A stretch of DNA of 64,000 nt from Bacteroidetes bacterium UBA1941. GTDB lineage: Bacteria; Bacteroidota; Bacteroidia; Chitinophagales; LD1. The notes below the pieces were generated by a model that was not told where the DNA came from, ran no database searches, and saw nothing but the letters and a program-made list of their open reading frames with translations. The stretch lies in contig DDEZ01000012.1 of assembly GCA_002336805.1 (NCBI GenBank), forward strand, positions 259,594 to 323,593. The letters are read 5' to 3'. The translations under genes and the position numbers were made by a program. The stretch's first letter is position 1, and the number at the start of each line of letters is the position of its first letter. Positions 43,083-51,357 of this stretch are shown one piece after another.

Positions 43083-43796
43083 ATGAAATTGTCTATCGTC
43101 ATACCTGCCTACAATGAGGGCAGAACCATACACCTGATCCTGGATAAGGTGAAAGCCGTGCAGCTCATAGGTGGCATGGATAAAGAAGTGATCATAGTCA
43201 ACGACTGCTCAAAAGACAATACTGAGGAGGCTATCCTGAGCTATCAGAAAGCAAACCCGGAGCTCAACATCCAATACCGCAAGCACGAGGTCAATGCAGG
43301 CAAAGGTGCCGCCCTCCACACCGGTATCCGTGAGGCTACCGGAGACTACCTGGTCATACAGGATGCTGACCTGGAGTACGACCCTCAGGAGTACAATATC
43401 CTCCTCAAGCCCGTCCTGGATGGCTTTGCCGATGTGGTATATGGTTCACGCTTCATGGGTGGGCGCCCGCACAGGATCCTTTTCTTCTGGCACACCATAG
43501 GCAATAAATACGTACTGACCTTCCTCTCCAATATGCTGTCAAACCTCAACCTGACAGACATGGAGACCTGCTACAAGCTCTTCCGCTCCGACATCATCAA
43601 ATCTCTCGACCTGAAAGAAAAGCGCTTTGGTTTTGAGCCTGAGGTCACTGCCAAGATGGCCCGCTACCCTAAGGTACGCATCTATGAGGTGGGTATCTCC
43701 TACTATGGCCGCACCTATGAGGAGGGCAAAAAAATAGGCTGGAAAGATGGCGTACGTGCCATCTACTGCATACTGAAGTATAATCTCTTCGCGTAA
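43083..43796 (+). CDS. GT2 family glycosyltransferase, dolichyl-phosphate-mannose-synthase-like
   Basis: The 237-residue protein has the GT-A start KLSIVIPAYNEGRTIHLIL, EVIIVNDCSKDNTEEAI, the NAGKGAALHTGI loop, and the donor-site motif VIQDADLEYDPQEY. It also shows VVYGSRFMGG and FEPEVTAKMARY. This is the layout of DPM1/ArnC-like enzymes that move a sugar from a nucleotide to a polyprenyl phosphate. No membrane segments follow the catalytic domain. The acceptor and sugar are not known. It is convergent with the next GT2 gene. Confidence 0.9.
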   Translation: MKLSIVIPAYNEGRTIHLILDKVKAVQLIGGMDKEVIIVNDCSKDNTEEAILSYQKANPELNIQYRKHEVNAGKGAALHTGIREATGDYLVIQDADLEYDPQEYNILLKPVLDGFADVVYGSRFMGGRPHRILFFWHTIGNKYVLTFLSNMLSNLNLTDMETCYKLFRSDIIKSLDLKEKRFGFEPEVTAKMARYPKVRIYEVGISYYGRTYEEGKKIGWKDGVRAIYCILKYNLFA

Positions 43797-43813
43797 TTCT
43801 TTAAGTCAGGGCG

Positions 43814-44509
43814 CTACCTCCTGAGCCATATACGGACCAGATCTCGCAGCTCAAACAGTATCAGCGTCGGATTCATATCACGAAACTTGATATTGTCGCG
43901 CAGGTGCACCTCCAGCGTCTCGGTGCGGATATCCTTGCGTCCCGCCAGCAATACCATAAAGTCAAGATCAAAAAGATAGCGGTCAATAGTAGTCTGCAAA
44001 AAGACTTCTCTGCCACGTGCATTAAATCCCTTGAGCCCGCACATAAAATCATCTGTAGGGATGCGAAAAAACCTCCTGACCACAGACCGCAGCAGCCTCG
44101 AGGCAAAACGCCTGAAACCGGGCACATGATCGTAATAGTCCTTGTCTTTGATCCCTATCACCACATCACTGATCCCTGATCTGAGTGCTGCGATCACAGC
44201 CGCTATACTGTGCTGGGTATATGGGAAATCAATGTCCGTATAAACCACCCACTCTCCGCGCGCTGTCATGACACCGGTACGCAGCGCTTCGCCCTTGCCT
44301 TGATTAGGCATATACTCTATGAGCTGTATCTGGCTGGCTGCTATCTGGTTTTTCTCGCGGCTATAAATGTCACTATCAGAGCCATCATTTACCATGATAA
44401 ATTCAAACTGTATATCTGGCATACTGCGCTCCAGGTATAGCACCTCTGCCAGGGCATTTGCCGCCCACCCCTCGCCAGGATTATACACCGGTAGAATAAC
44501 GCTGATCAT
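43814..44509 (-). CDS. GT2 family glycosyltransferase
   Basis: The 231-residue protein has a GT-A domain: MISVILPVYNPGEGWAANAL, FIMVNDGSDSDIYS, NQGKGEALRTGVM, VVYTDIDFPYTQHSI (donor/metal site), DVVIGIKDKDYY and FMCGLKGFNARGREVFLQTT. It is in the same broad group as the plus-strand gene beside it, but not a close copy. The two genes face each other with 17 bases between the stops. The substrate is unknown. Confidence 0.88.
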   Translation of the reverse strand: MISVILPVYNPGEGWAANALAEVLYLERSMPDIQFEFIMVNDGSDSDIYSREKNQIAASQIQLIEYMPNQGKGEALRTGVMTARGEWVVYTDIDFPYTQHSIAAVIAALRSGISDVVIGIKDKDYYDHVPGFRRFASRLLRSVVRRFFRIPTDDFMCGLKGFNARGREVFLQTTIDRYLFDLDFMVLLAGRKDIRTETLEVHLRDNIKFRDMNPTLILFELRDLVRIWLRR

Positions 44510-44554
44510 CAGGAGTTGAAAATATATTTTTCGCGTTACTTATCGCACTAAAAA

Positions 44555-47398
44555 TCAATGCGCATCCAGCCAGTTGGCACCTACCCCTGTACCGATCTCT
44601 ATAGGCACGTTGGTCTTGATGGCATGTATCATTTTATCAGAGATGATCGGCTTGATCTCTTCCAGCTCATCCTTGTGTGCGTCAAAGACCAATTCATCAT
44701 GCACCTGCAGCGTCATGCGGCTCTTGAAGTTCCGCTTCCTAAACTCTTCATGTATGCCGATCATCGCTATCTTGATCATATCTGCAGCAGAACCCTGCAC
44801 CGGCGCATTGATCGCATTTCGCTCCGCGAAACCACGTACGGTGAAGTTGCCTGAGTTGATATCCTTCAGGTAGCGCCTACGGCCCATCATGGTCTTCACA
44901 TAGCCATTCTTCCGTGCAAACTCGATATTGTAATTCATGTACTCCTTGATACCGGGGAACTGTACGAAGTAGTTATCTATGATAGACTTGGCCTCGCTGC
45001 GTGGTATACCTAGGTTCTCCGCCAGGCCAAAAGCTCCCTGACCATAGATGATACCGAAATTCACGCTCTTGGCTTTGTAGCGCATTTCCTTTGTCACTTC
45101 TTCGTATGCCACCCCGTATACCTTCGCTGCTGTAGCGGTATGGATGTCCAGCTTCTGTTGGAATGCCTCCGTCATTCCCTTATCACCGCTCATCTCTGCC
45201 ACGAGGCGCAGCTCTATCTGCGAGTAGTCAGCAGAGAGCAGGATATGATCCGCATCACGCGCTATAAATGCCTTCCGCATCATACGGCCGCGCTCCGTGC
45301 GCACCGGTATGTTTTGCAGATTGGGTGCTATGGAGCTGAGGCGCCCCGTAGCCGCTATGGTCTGATTAAATGTTGTATGTATCCTGCCCGTCTTAGGGTT
45401 GATCAGCTCTGGCAGTGCGTCTACATAGGTAGACTTCAGCTTGGCTATCTCGCGGTAGTCTAGTATGCGCGCTACGATCGGATATTCATTGGCCAGTTTG
45501 GACAGTACAGCCTCATTGGTAGATGCCTGACCCGTAGCCGTTTTTTTATCCTGCGGGATATTGAGATGCTTGAAGAGCACCTCACCCATCTGCTTCGGTG
45601 AGTCTATATTAAACTTCAGCCCCGCCAGTGTATATATCTGGTCCTCCAGCGCGGTGAGATCCACCTGGAGCACCTTAGAGTATTCGCGTAGGAATTCTTC
45701 ATCCACCTTCACCCCCTCACGCTCCATACCTGCCAGAACGGGGATCAGCGGATGCTCTATATTATCGAGTACAGAGGTCAGCTCTCTTGCTTCTACCATC
45801 GGCGCTATCACGCCTTTCAGTTGCCAGGTGATATCCGCATCCTCTGCAGCGTATTCAGCTATTTTATCCAGCGGTACATCCCGCATATTGCCCTGATTCT
45901 TACCCTTCTTGCCTATGAGCTCTTCTATAGAGACTGGCGTGTAGCCGAGGTAAGTTTCGCTCAGGTAGTCCATGCCGTGCTTCAGGTCCGGCTCCGCTAT
46001 GTAGTGGCCCACCATCGTATCATAGATCGGCAGTGATACCTCTACCCCATATTTGTGCAGCACGTGCATATCAAATTTCACGTTCTGTCCTATCTTAAGC
46101 TTTGTGGTATCTTCCAGTATCGGTTTCAGCTTATTGATCACGGCCATGGTTCCGGCCTCATCTGCAGGGCAAGGCACATAGTAGGCCTCTCCATTCTGGA
46201 AAGAAAAAGACAGCCCTACGATATCCAGCACAAAGTAATCCAGTCCTGTTGTCTCCGTGTCAAAACAAAACTCTTTCTGGGCTTGCAACTTTGCCACCAG
46301 CTCATCCAGCGTCAGGTCCAGCCCCTCGCCTACTTTCAGGTATTTATGCTCCGTGTTTGTGATGTTTTTACCATGTGTCACTATTGGCAGCATATCTTCA
46401 CGCGTATCGGCAGCAGCCTTTGGTGTCTCCACTGCCCCGCCGAAAAGATCCGTCTGTCCATTTGCTGCAGGTACCCCCTTCGTGCGCGCTATATCTGAGT
46501 TGGCACTGTAGGTCTCGCCTAGTATCCTTTTGCCCAGCGAACGAAACTCCAGCTCTGCAAACAGCTCCGTGAGCTTTTCCTTATTTGGCTCATCTATATG
46601 TAGCTCCTCGTCGGTCACATCTATGGGCACATCCAGCTGTATCGTAGCCAGCTTCTTTGAGATCAAACCCTGCTCGGCATGGGCCTTAATATTCTCGCCC
46701 ATCTTGCCTTTTATCTTGTCGGCATTGGCTATGATGTTTTCCATAGAGCCGTATTCGGCCATGAGCTTCTTGGCTGTCTTCTCTCCTACGCCCGGGATAC
46801 CGGGTATATTATCTACTGCATCGCCCCAGAGGCCGAGGATGTCTATCACCTGCTCCGGTCGCTCTACTTCCCAATTCTTTTTGACATCCTCTAGTCCCAG
46901 TATCTCCACATCACTACCTTGGCGGCCTGGCTTATAGATGAAGATATTCTCACCCACCAGTTGCGCATAGTCCTTATCTGGCGTCACCATGTATACCAGG
47001 TGACCCTCTGCAGCTTTACGCTTGGCTATGGTACCTATGATATCATCCGCCTCATAGCCTTCCAGCTGCAGTATCGGGATATTCATCGCCTTTACTATCT
47101 CGCAGATCCACGGCACGGAGTTTTTGATATCCTCTGGTGTATCGGCACGATTCGCCTTATAGAACTCATGTTCTATCTCCCTATGCGTCTTGCCCAGGTC
47201 AAAGACCACGGCCATATGCGTAGGCTTTTCCTTATTGATCAGCTCTATCAGCGTACTGGTGAAGCCGCTGATGGCAGAGACATTCATGCCTTTGCTATTG
47301 ACCAGCGGGGTGCGGATCAGCGCATAGTAGGCGCGGAAGATCAGCGCATAGGCATCCAGCAGAAAGAGTTTATTGTCAGTCCAGTCTTGGCTTTTCAT
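44555..47398 (-). CDS. polA: DNA polymerase I
   Basis: The 947-residue enzyme has three domains. The 5'-nuclease (residues 1-300) shows KLFLLDAYALIFRAYYALI, YEADDIIGTIAKR and GIPGVGEKTAKKLMAEYG. The 3'-5' exonuclease (about 370-540) has FDTETTGLD, GQNVKFDMHVL and YAAEDADITW, so proofreading residues are present. The polymerase part shows TGRLSSIAPNLQNIPVRTERGR, LLSADYSQIELRLVAE, MRYKAKSVNFGIIYGQGAFGLAE and LQVHDELVFD. It fills gaps and removes RNA primers. Length and motifs are normal. Confidence 0.97.
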   Translation of the reverse strand: MKSQDWTDNKLFLLDAYALIFRAYYALIRTPLVNSKGMNVSAISGFTSTLIELINKEKPTHMAVVFDLGKTHREIEHEFYKANRADTPEDIKNSVPWICEIVKAMNIPILQLEGYEADDIIGTIAKRKAAEGHLVYMVTPDKDYAQLVGENIFIYKPGRQGSDVEILGLEDVKKNWEVERPEQVIDILGLWGDAVDNIPGIPGVGEKTAKKLMAEYGSMENIIANADKIKGKMGENIKAHAEQGLISKKLATIQLDVPIDVTDEELHIDEPNKEKLTELFAELEFRSLGKRILGETYSANSDIARTKGVPAANGQTDLFGGAVETPKAAADTREDMLPIVTHGKNITNTEHKYLKVGEGLDLTLDELVAKLQAQKEFCFDTETTGLDYFVLDIVGLSFSFQNGEAYYVPCPADEAGTMAVINKLKPILEDTTKLKIGQNVKFDMHVLHKYGVEVSLPIYDTMVGHYIAEPDLKHGMDYLSETYLGYTPVSIEELIGKKGKNQGNMRDVPLDKIAEYAAEDADITWQLKGVIAPMVEARELTSVLDNIEHPLIPVLAGMEREGVKVDEEFLREYSKVLQVDLTALEDQIYTLAGLKFNIDSPKQMGEVLFKHLNIPQDKKTATGQASTNEAVLSKLANEYPIVARILDYREIAKLKSTYVDALPELINPKTGRIHTTFNQTIAATGRLSSIAPNLQNIPVRTERGRMMRKAFIARDADHILLSADYSQIELRLVAEMSGDKGMTEAFQQKLDIHTATAAKVYGVAYEEVTKEMRYKAKSVNFGIIYGQGAFGLAENLGIPRSEAKSIIDNYFVQFPGIKEYMNYNIEFARKNGYVKTMMGRRRYLKDINSGNFTVRGFAERNAINAPVQGSAADMIKIAMIGIHEEFRKRNFKSRMTLQVHDELVFDAHKDELEEIKPIISDKMIHAIKTNVPIEIGTGVGANWLDAH

Positions 47399-47505
47399 AC
47401 ATCACGTGATAAGGTGACGAATATAGGGAATGCCCTGCGGGTAAAGAACCCAGGTGAATAAGTCCCGAACCCGCTCATATCCACACAAATACTATCTTAG
47501 CACCC

Positions 47506-48015
47506 ATGGGCAAATTCACTGACAAACTGGCCGCGATGGTCAAGAAGGGCAAAGATGTTTTCATAGCCCCCAATGCTACGCTGCTCGGTGACATCACCTT
47601 GGGTGATAACTGCTCCGTCTGGTACGGCGCCATCATCCGTGCAGATATGGAGAAGATCGTGATAGGTGACCGCACCAATATACAGGATGGTGTCATCTTC
47701 CATACCGATCCGGGTGTGACCGTGACCGTAGGCCAGGAAAATATCATCGGCCACGGCGCTGTGATACATGGCTGCACCATAGGTGACAATAACCTCATAG
47801 GCATCCGCGCCGTGATACTCAATAATGCAAAGATCGGCAACTGCTGCATCATAGGGGCAAATGCACTCGTAACAGAAGGAATGGAAGTCCCGGACTACTC
47901 TATGGTACTTGGCTCACCGGGCAAGATCGTAAAAACACTCGCCCCTGAAATAATCGAACGCATGAAACTCGGCGCCGCCTTCTACGTGCATGAAGCCGGT
48001 CAATACATGGAATAA
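47506..48015 (+). CDS. gamma-carbonic-anhydrase family (YrdA-like) hexapeptide-repeat protein
   Basis: The 169-residue left-handed beta-helix protein has repeats such as GDITLGDNCSVWYGAIIRADMEKIVIGDRTNIQ and the three histidines of the gamma-CA metal site: H66 (GVIFHTDPG), H83 and H88 (IIGHGAVIHGC). The end, VLGSPGKIVKTLAPE, is standard for the family. Whether it hydrates CO2 is uncertain, as many YrdA-type proteins are inactive. It is followed six bases later by a GT9 gene on the same strand. Confidence 0.9.
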   Translation: MGKFTDKLAAMVKKGKDVFIAPNATLLGDITLGDNCSVWYGAIIRADMEKIVIGDRTNIQDGVIFHTDPGVTVTVGQENIIGHGAVIHGCTIGDNNLIGIRAVILNNAKIGNCCIIGANALVTEGMEVPDYSMVLGSPGKIVKTLAPEIIERMKLGAAFYVHEAGQYME

Positions 48016-48021
48016 GCTACA

Positions 48022-49026
48022 GTGAAAATACTAGTCATACGTTTCTCGTCTATAGGTGATATCGTGCTCACCACACCCGTGGTCCGCTGCCTCAAGCAGC
48101 AGCTGGGTGCAGAGGTACATTTCCTGACCAAGCGCAGCTATGAGAAGCTGGCAAGCAGCAATCCCTACATAGACAAAGTACAACTCTATGGCGAGAGCCT
48201 GCAGCGCTGCATAGACCGCCTGAAGGCTGAGGACTATGACCTGATCATAGACCTGCATCACAACCTGCGCACCTTCATCATCAAACAGAAGCTGCGCAAA
48301 AAGGCCTACTCCTTCGATAAACTGAACATACAAAAGTGGCTGCTCACTACGCTCAAGATAAATCGCCTGCCGGATGAGCATATCGTAGACCGCTATCTAG
48401 CTACCTGCCGCCCGCTGGGAGTGATCAATGACGGTGCAGGGCTCGACTACTTCATACCGGAAAAGGATGTAGTAGACATCACGACCCTGCCCGCAGAATT
48501 TCACAACGGCTATATAGCCTGGGTGGTGGGTGCGAAGCAAGCTACGAAGCAGTTTCCCAATGAAAAGATCATAGACATCATAGATAAGGTGCGTAAGCCC
48601 ATCGTCCTGCTGGGCGGCAAAGAGGATCGCCCATACGCTAAGTTTGTGATGAATGGCCTCATAGCAGGCCGTATACCATCCTACAATGCCTGTGGAGAAT
48701 ATACGCTCAATCAATCTGCCTCTGTAGTGCAGCAGTCACAGCTCGTCGTGACCAATGATACAGGCCTGATGCACATAGCCGCTGCGCTGAAGAAAAAGAT
48801 CATATCCCTCTGGGGCAATACCATTCCTGAGTTTGGCATGTACCCATATTATGGCAATGCGCTGATAGATAATAAGATCATGCAGGTAAAGGGGCTGAGC
48901 TGCCGCCCCTGCTCCAAGATAGGCTACGATGAGTGCCCGCGTGGCCACTTCAAGTGTATGAGAAACATCTCTGACAAAGAGGTAGTACGCGCTATCAATG
49001 CACTATACGAGGAGAAGCTTACTTAG
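48022..49026 (+). CDS. GT9 family glycosyltransferase, heptosyltransferase-like
   Basis: The 334-residue GT-B protein starts with GTG in MKILVIRFSSIGDIVLTTPVVRCLKQ, typical for ADP-heptose:LPS heptosyltransferases, and has DLIIDLHHNLRTFI, IAWVVGAKQATKQFPNEKI, VLLGGKEDRPYA and the acceptor-site part VVTNDTGLMHIAAALKKKIISLWG. It probably adds a sugar to lipopolysaccharide core at the inner membrane; the exact sugar is not clear. The stop codon overlaps that of the convergent DUF4294 gene by a few bases (49023-49026). Confidence 0.9.
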   Translation: MKILVIRFSSIGDIVLTTPVVRCLKQQLGAEVHFLTKRSYEKLASSNPYIDKVQLYGESLQRCIDRLKAEDYDLIIDLHHNLRTFIIKQKLRKKAYSFDKLNIQKWLLTTLKINRLPDEHIVDRYLATCRPLGVINDGAGLDYFIPEKDVVDITTLPAEFHNGYIAWVVGAKQATKQFPNEKIIDIIDKVRKPIVLLGGKEDRPYAKFVMNGLIAGRIPSYNACGEYTLNQSASVVQQSQLVVTNDTGLMHIAAALKKKIISLWGNTIPEFGMYPYYGNALIDNKIMQVKGLSCRPCSKIGYDECPRGHFKCMRNISDKEVVRAINALYEEKLT

Positions 49027-49595
49027 TTAGGATCATACTCTACGCCGAGCGATTTGATAGCCAGCTCTAGTATCCATTCTTTATGCGGATCATATTCTTC
49101 CTTCAGGTCATAGCTATAGTGCTTAGCCACTATCTGCCAGGTGAAGGCTGAGAAGCCCCCCTTTATATCCTTGATGATATGGTAGCAGTTATTGCCGGTC
49201 TCGCGGTTGATGAGTTTCACCATCACCTTGCCCTGCCCTATGGTCAGATCTTTCAGCTCCTTCTCAAACTTCGCCTTCATATCCTTCTCTAGGTCTTTGC
49301 GGTAGTGGCGGTAGTCACGCTTGCTGTCATTTGCTTTCTCCTCCTGTATTTGGGTATAGATACGCTTTGACATACGGATGTAGGGCAGGACGGTGCGGAT
49401 GCGGGAGATATCCTTGTAGTACTCCATCTGGTCATCTTTATTTTTAAAGGTGACATAGTTGACCTGATGCAGCTCGATAGTAGTGTCTTTGGTAGCAGCC
49501 GGCACCATGCCGCTGATGCGGGTAGTATCACGCTGTGCGGCTACAGCCGTGCAGGCCAGCATAGTGAGCACCAGCGATGTGATAAGGCGTTTCAT
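49023..49595 (-). CDS. DUF4294 family secreted protein
   Basis: I start the gene at the ATG at 49595, which gives a signal peptide (MKRLITSLVLTMLACTAVAAQ); the frame upstream has no signal character. The mature part of about 170 residues has VNYVTFKNKDDQMEYYKDISRIRTVLPYIRMSKRIYTQI, a basic helical stretch (DYRHYRKDLEKDMKAKFEKELKDL), and GQGKVMVKLINRETGNNCYHIIKDIKGGFSAFTWQIVAKHYSYDLKEEYDP, which I know as DUF4294, common in Bacteroidota. Its function is unknown; a periplasmic location is inferred. It overlaps the end of the heptosyltransferase gene. Confidence 0.85.
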   Translation of the reverse strand: MKRLITSLVLTMLACTAVAAQRDTTRISGMVPAATKDTTIELHQVNYVTFKNKDDQMEYYKDISRIRTVLPYIRMSKRIYTQIQEEKANDSKRDYRHYRKDLEKDMKAKFEKELKDLTIGQGKVMVKLINRETGNNCYHIIKDIKGGFSAFTWQIVAKHYSYDLKEEYDPHKEWILELAIKSLGVEYDPN

Positions 49596-49687
49596 ACAGA
49601 AATAGTTGTATAAATATAAGCTATTCCAACGGTGTGCCAAAAGCTTTAGTATGAATAGGAAAGGCCTTGTTAAACAAACTTAACGCC

Positions 49688-50023
49688 TTACAGCTGGTCC
49701 TTCAGCTCTTCCAAGAAACCACGTAGCTTTTTAAGAGACTCGATGAGCTTCATCTTCTTCATCGCATCGTCTGTGCCGCCCTTGAGTTTGGTCTTGGCAC
49801 CTTCTATCGTAAAACCCTTCTCCTTGACCAGGTGGTGTATCAGGCGGATGGTCTCTATATCTTCTTTGGTGAAAAGGCGGTTGCCTTTGCGGTCCTTCTT
49901 AGGCTTCAGCTCACCAAACTCAGTCTCCCAATAACGTATTTGCGAGGCATTCAGCCCCAGCATCTCGCTCACCTCACCGATGGTGTAGTAGAGTTTTTCT
50001 ATTTCTTTCTCTTTATAAGGCAA
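49688..50023 (-). CDS. MerR family transcriptional regulator
   Basis: The 111-residue protein is a MerR-type winged helix: KLYYTIGEVSEMLGLNASQIRYWETEFGEL, then RLFTKEDIETIRLIHHLVKEKGFTIEGAKTKL and a short C-terminal coiled coil (MKKMKLIESLKKLRGFLEELKDQL). The start is a TTG (50021-50023); the first residues PYKEKEIEKLYY match the usual N-terminus of Bacteroidota homologues, so I keep it. There is no metal-binding C-terminal domain. Its target is unknown. Eight tandem heptamers begin seven bases upstream of the start codon, where the promoter and ribosome site should be. Confidence 0.9.
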   Translation of the reverse strand: MPYKEKEIEKLYYTIGEVSEMLGLNASQIRYWETEFGELKPKKDRKGNRLFTKEDIETIRLIHHLVKEKGFTIEGAKTKLKGGTDDAMKKMKLIESLKKLRGFLEELKDQL

Positions 50024-50030
50024 GCTGCAG

Positions 50031-50086
50031 TATTGAGTATTGAGTAGTGAGTATTGAGTAGTGAGTAGTGAGTATTGCGTATTGAG
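50031..50086. repeat. eight tandem heptamers directly upstream of merR
   Basis: Eight uninterrupted units of seven bases, consensus TA(T/G)TGAG on the plus strand (one unit is TATTGCG), fill 56 bases. They start seven bases upstream of the merR start codon. Copy number changes in such a repeat would alter promoter or leader spacing. Heptamer repeats of this kind are known from other bacterial genomes (for example the STRR of cyanobacteria). Confidence 0.9.
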
Positions 50087-50239
50087 ATATTACAAAGATA
50101 AAATTCGACATGCAGAATCTCAAGTAAAGCAGGCACACTTGTTGATTTCTCAAACATCCTGCTTGCATTTCTATGTCTCTATGTTTCTATGTGGCCAAAG
50201 TTGTATTCAGACCACCCGGCCGCAAGCCGAAATCCGGAA

Positions 50240-51211
50240 TCAATCGAGCGTTTGACCTGCGTTCTGAGATCTATCCACGATCTTCGCAAACATCGCATCC
50301 GTCACGTCATTGTAGAAGAAGTAGATCGGATTGATAGCTGCATTCGTCTTCAGCACCTCGTAGTGTACGTGCGGTCCGGTAGATTTACCGGTACTACCTA
50401 CGTAGCCTATCACCTCGCCGCGTTTCACCTTCTGGCCTACGCGCGCCTTGGTACGGCTCATGTGCGCATAGCGCGTCTTGTAGCCATAGCCATGGTTGAT
50501 CACCACCTCATTGCCATAGCCACCGTAGTCAAAGCCCACCATCTCTACCACCCCATCACCGGTAGCAAATATCTCTGTACCGATAGAGGCCGTAAAGTCC
50601 AGGCCGGAGTGAAATTTCGTTACCTTATAAACCGGGTCTATCCGGTAGCCAAAGCCCGACGCTATACGCTCCAGGTCGCGGTTCTTCACCGGCTGTATAG
50701 ACGGGATAGATGCCAGCATCTGCTCCTTACCCTTGATCAGGGTGGCGATCTCGTCATAGCTCTTGGACTGGATAGCCATCTGGTGGCGCAGCTTGTCTAC
50801 CTTCTTGGATACATCTACCATCATTTCGCCATTGTCATAGCGCTCCAGCTTCTTGTACTTATTCACGCCGCCGGCGCCGCCCTCCCACACAGACTCCGGT
50901 ATCGGGTCACTTTCAAAGAGCACACGGTAGATATTGCCATCGCGGTATTGCAGGCCTTCCAGCACAGCATTCAGGCGGCTGGTCTCTTTATCCAGTATCT
51001 CATACTGTTCCTTCATACCATTCAGCTCAGTACGTAGGATCTTCTCCTTGGGCGAGTCAAAGAAGTTATAGACGATGGTCGATATGAGCAGCGAAAAAAC
51101 AAGAGAGGCGCAGATGAACATAAACACGTTCAGCAGCCTCTTGCCCCAGCTTACTACAGCCTTCTCGTACTTGAGCGTTTGCGCGTTGAATATGTATTTT
51201 TCATTCTTCAT
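50240..51211 (-). CDS. M23 family metallopeptidase, membrane-anchored
   Basis: The 323-residue protein has an N-terminal cytoplasmic part, one membrane segment (residues about 28-50, VFMFICASLVFSLLISTIVYNFF), a coiled coil (LNGMKEQYEILDKETSRLNAVLEG), and a C-terminal LytM/M23 domain (about 205-305). The zinc ligands are seen in FHSGLDFTASIG (H, D) and GPHVHYEVLK (HVH). Such proteins cut peptidoglycan cross-bridges or, when inactive, activate amidases; here the ligands are intact. It is divergent from alaS. The place of action is the periplasm. Confidence 0.92.
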   Translation of the reverse strand: MKNEKYIFNAQTLKYEKAVVSWGKRLLNVFMFICASLVFSLLISTIVYNFFDSPKEKILRTELNGMKEQYEILDKETSRLNAVLEGLQYRDGNIYRVLFESDPIPESVWEGGAGGVNKYKKLERYDNGEMMVDVSKKVDKLRHQMAIQSKSYDEIATLIKGKEQMLASIPSIQPVKNRDLERIASGFGYRIDPVYKVTKFHSGLDFTASIGTEIFATGDGVVEMVGFDYGGYGNEVVINHGYGYKTRYAHMSRTKARVGQKVKRGEVIGYVGSTGKSTGPHVHYEVLKTNAAINPIYFFYNDVTDAMFAKIVDRSQNAGQTLD

Positions 51212-51357
51212 GATAAAGAACCTTTAATGAGAGATATGAAACACAGGTTCTCGCAGGCAAAAGGCCTTTAAATCGTCCTCTTTTCTGCTATTTTTACAGC
51301 CCCTGACTAATGCGGGGCAACAAGATTACAAAAAATTATCCTTAGACACTAAGACTC

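Noticed and set aside
50031..50086. CRISPR-like array reading of the repeats upstream of merR
   Set aside because: The units are contiguous heptamers without spacers, so they are a simple tandem repeat.
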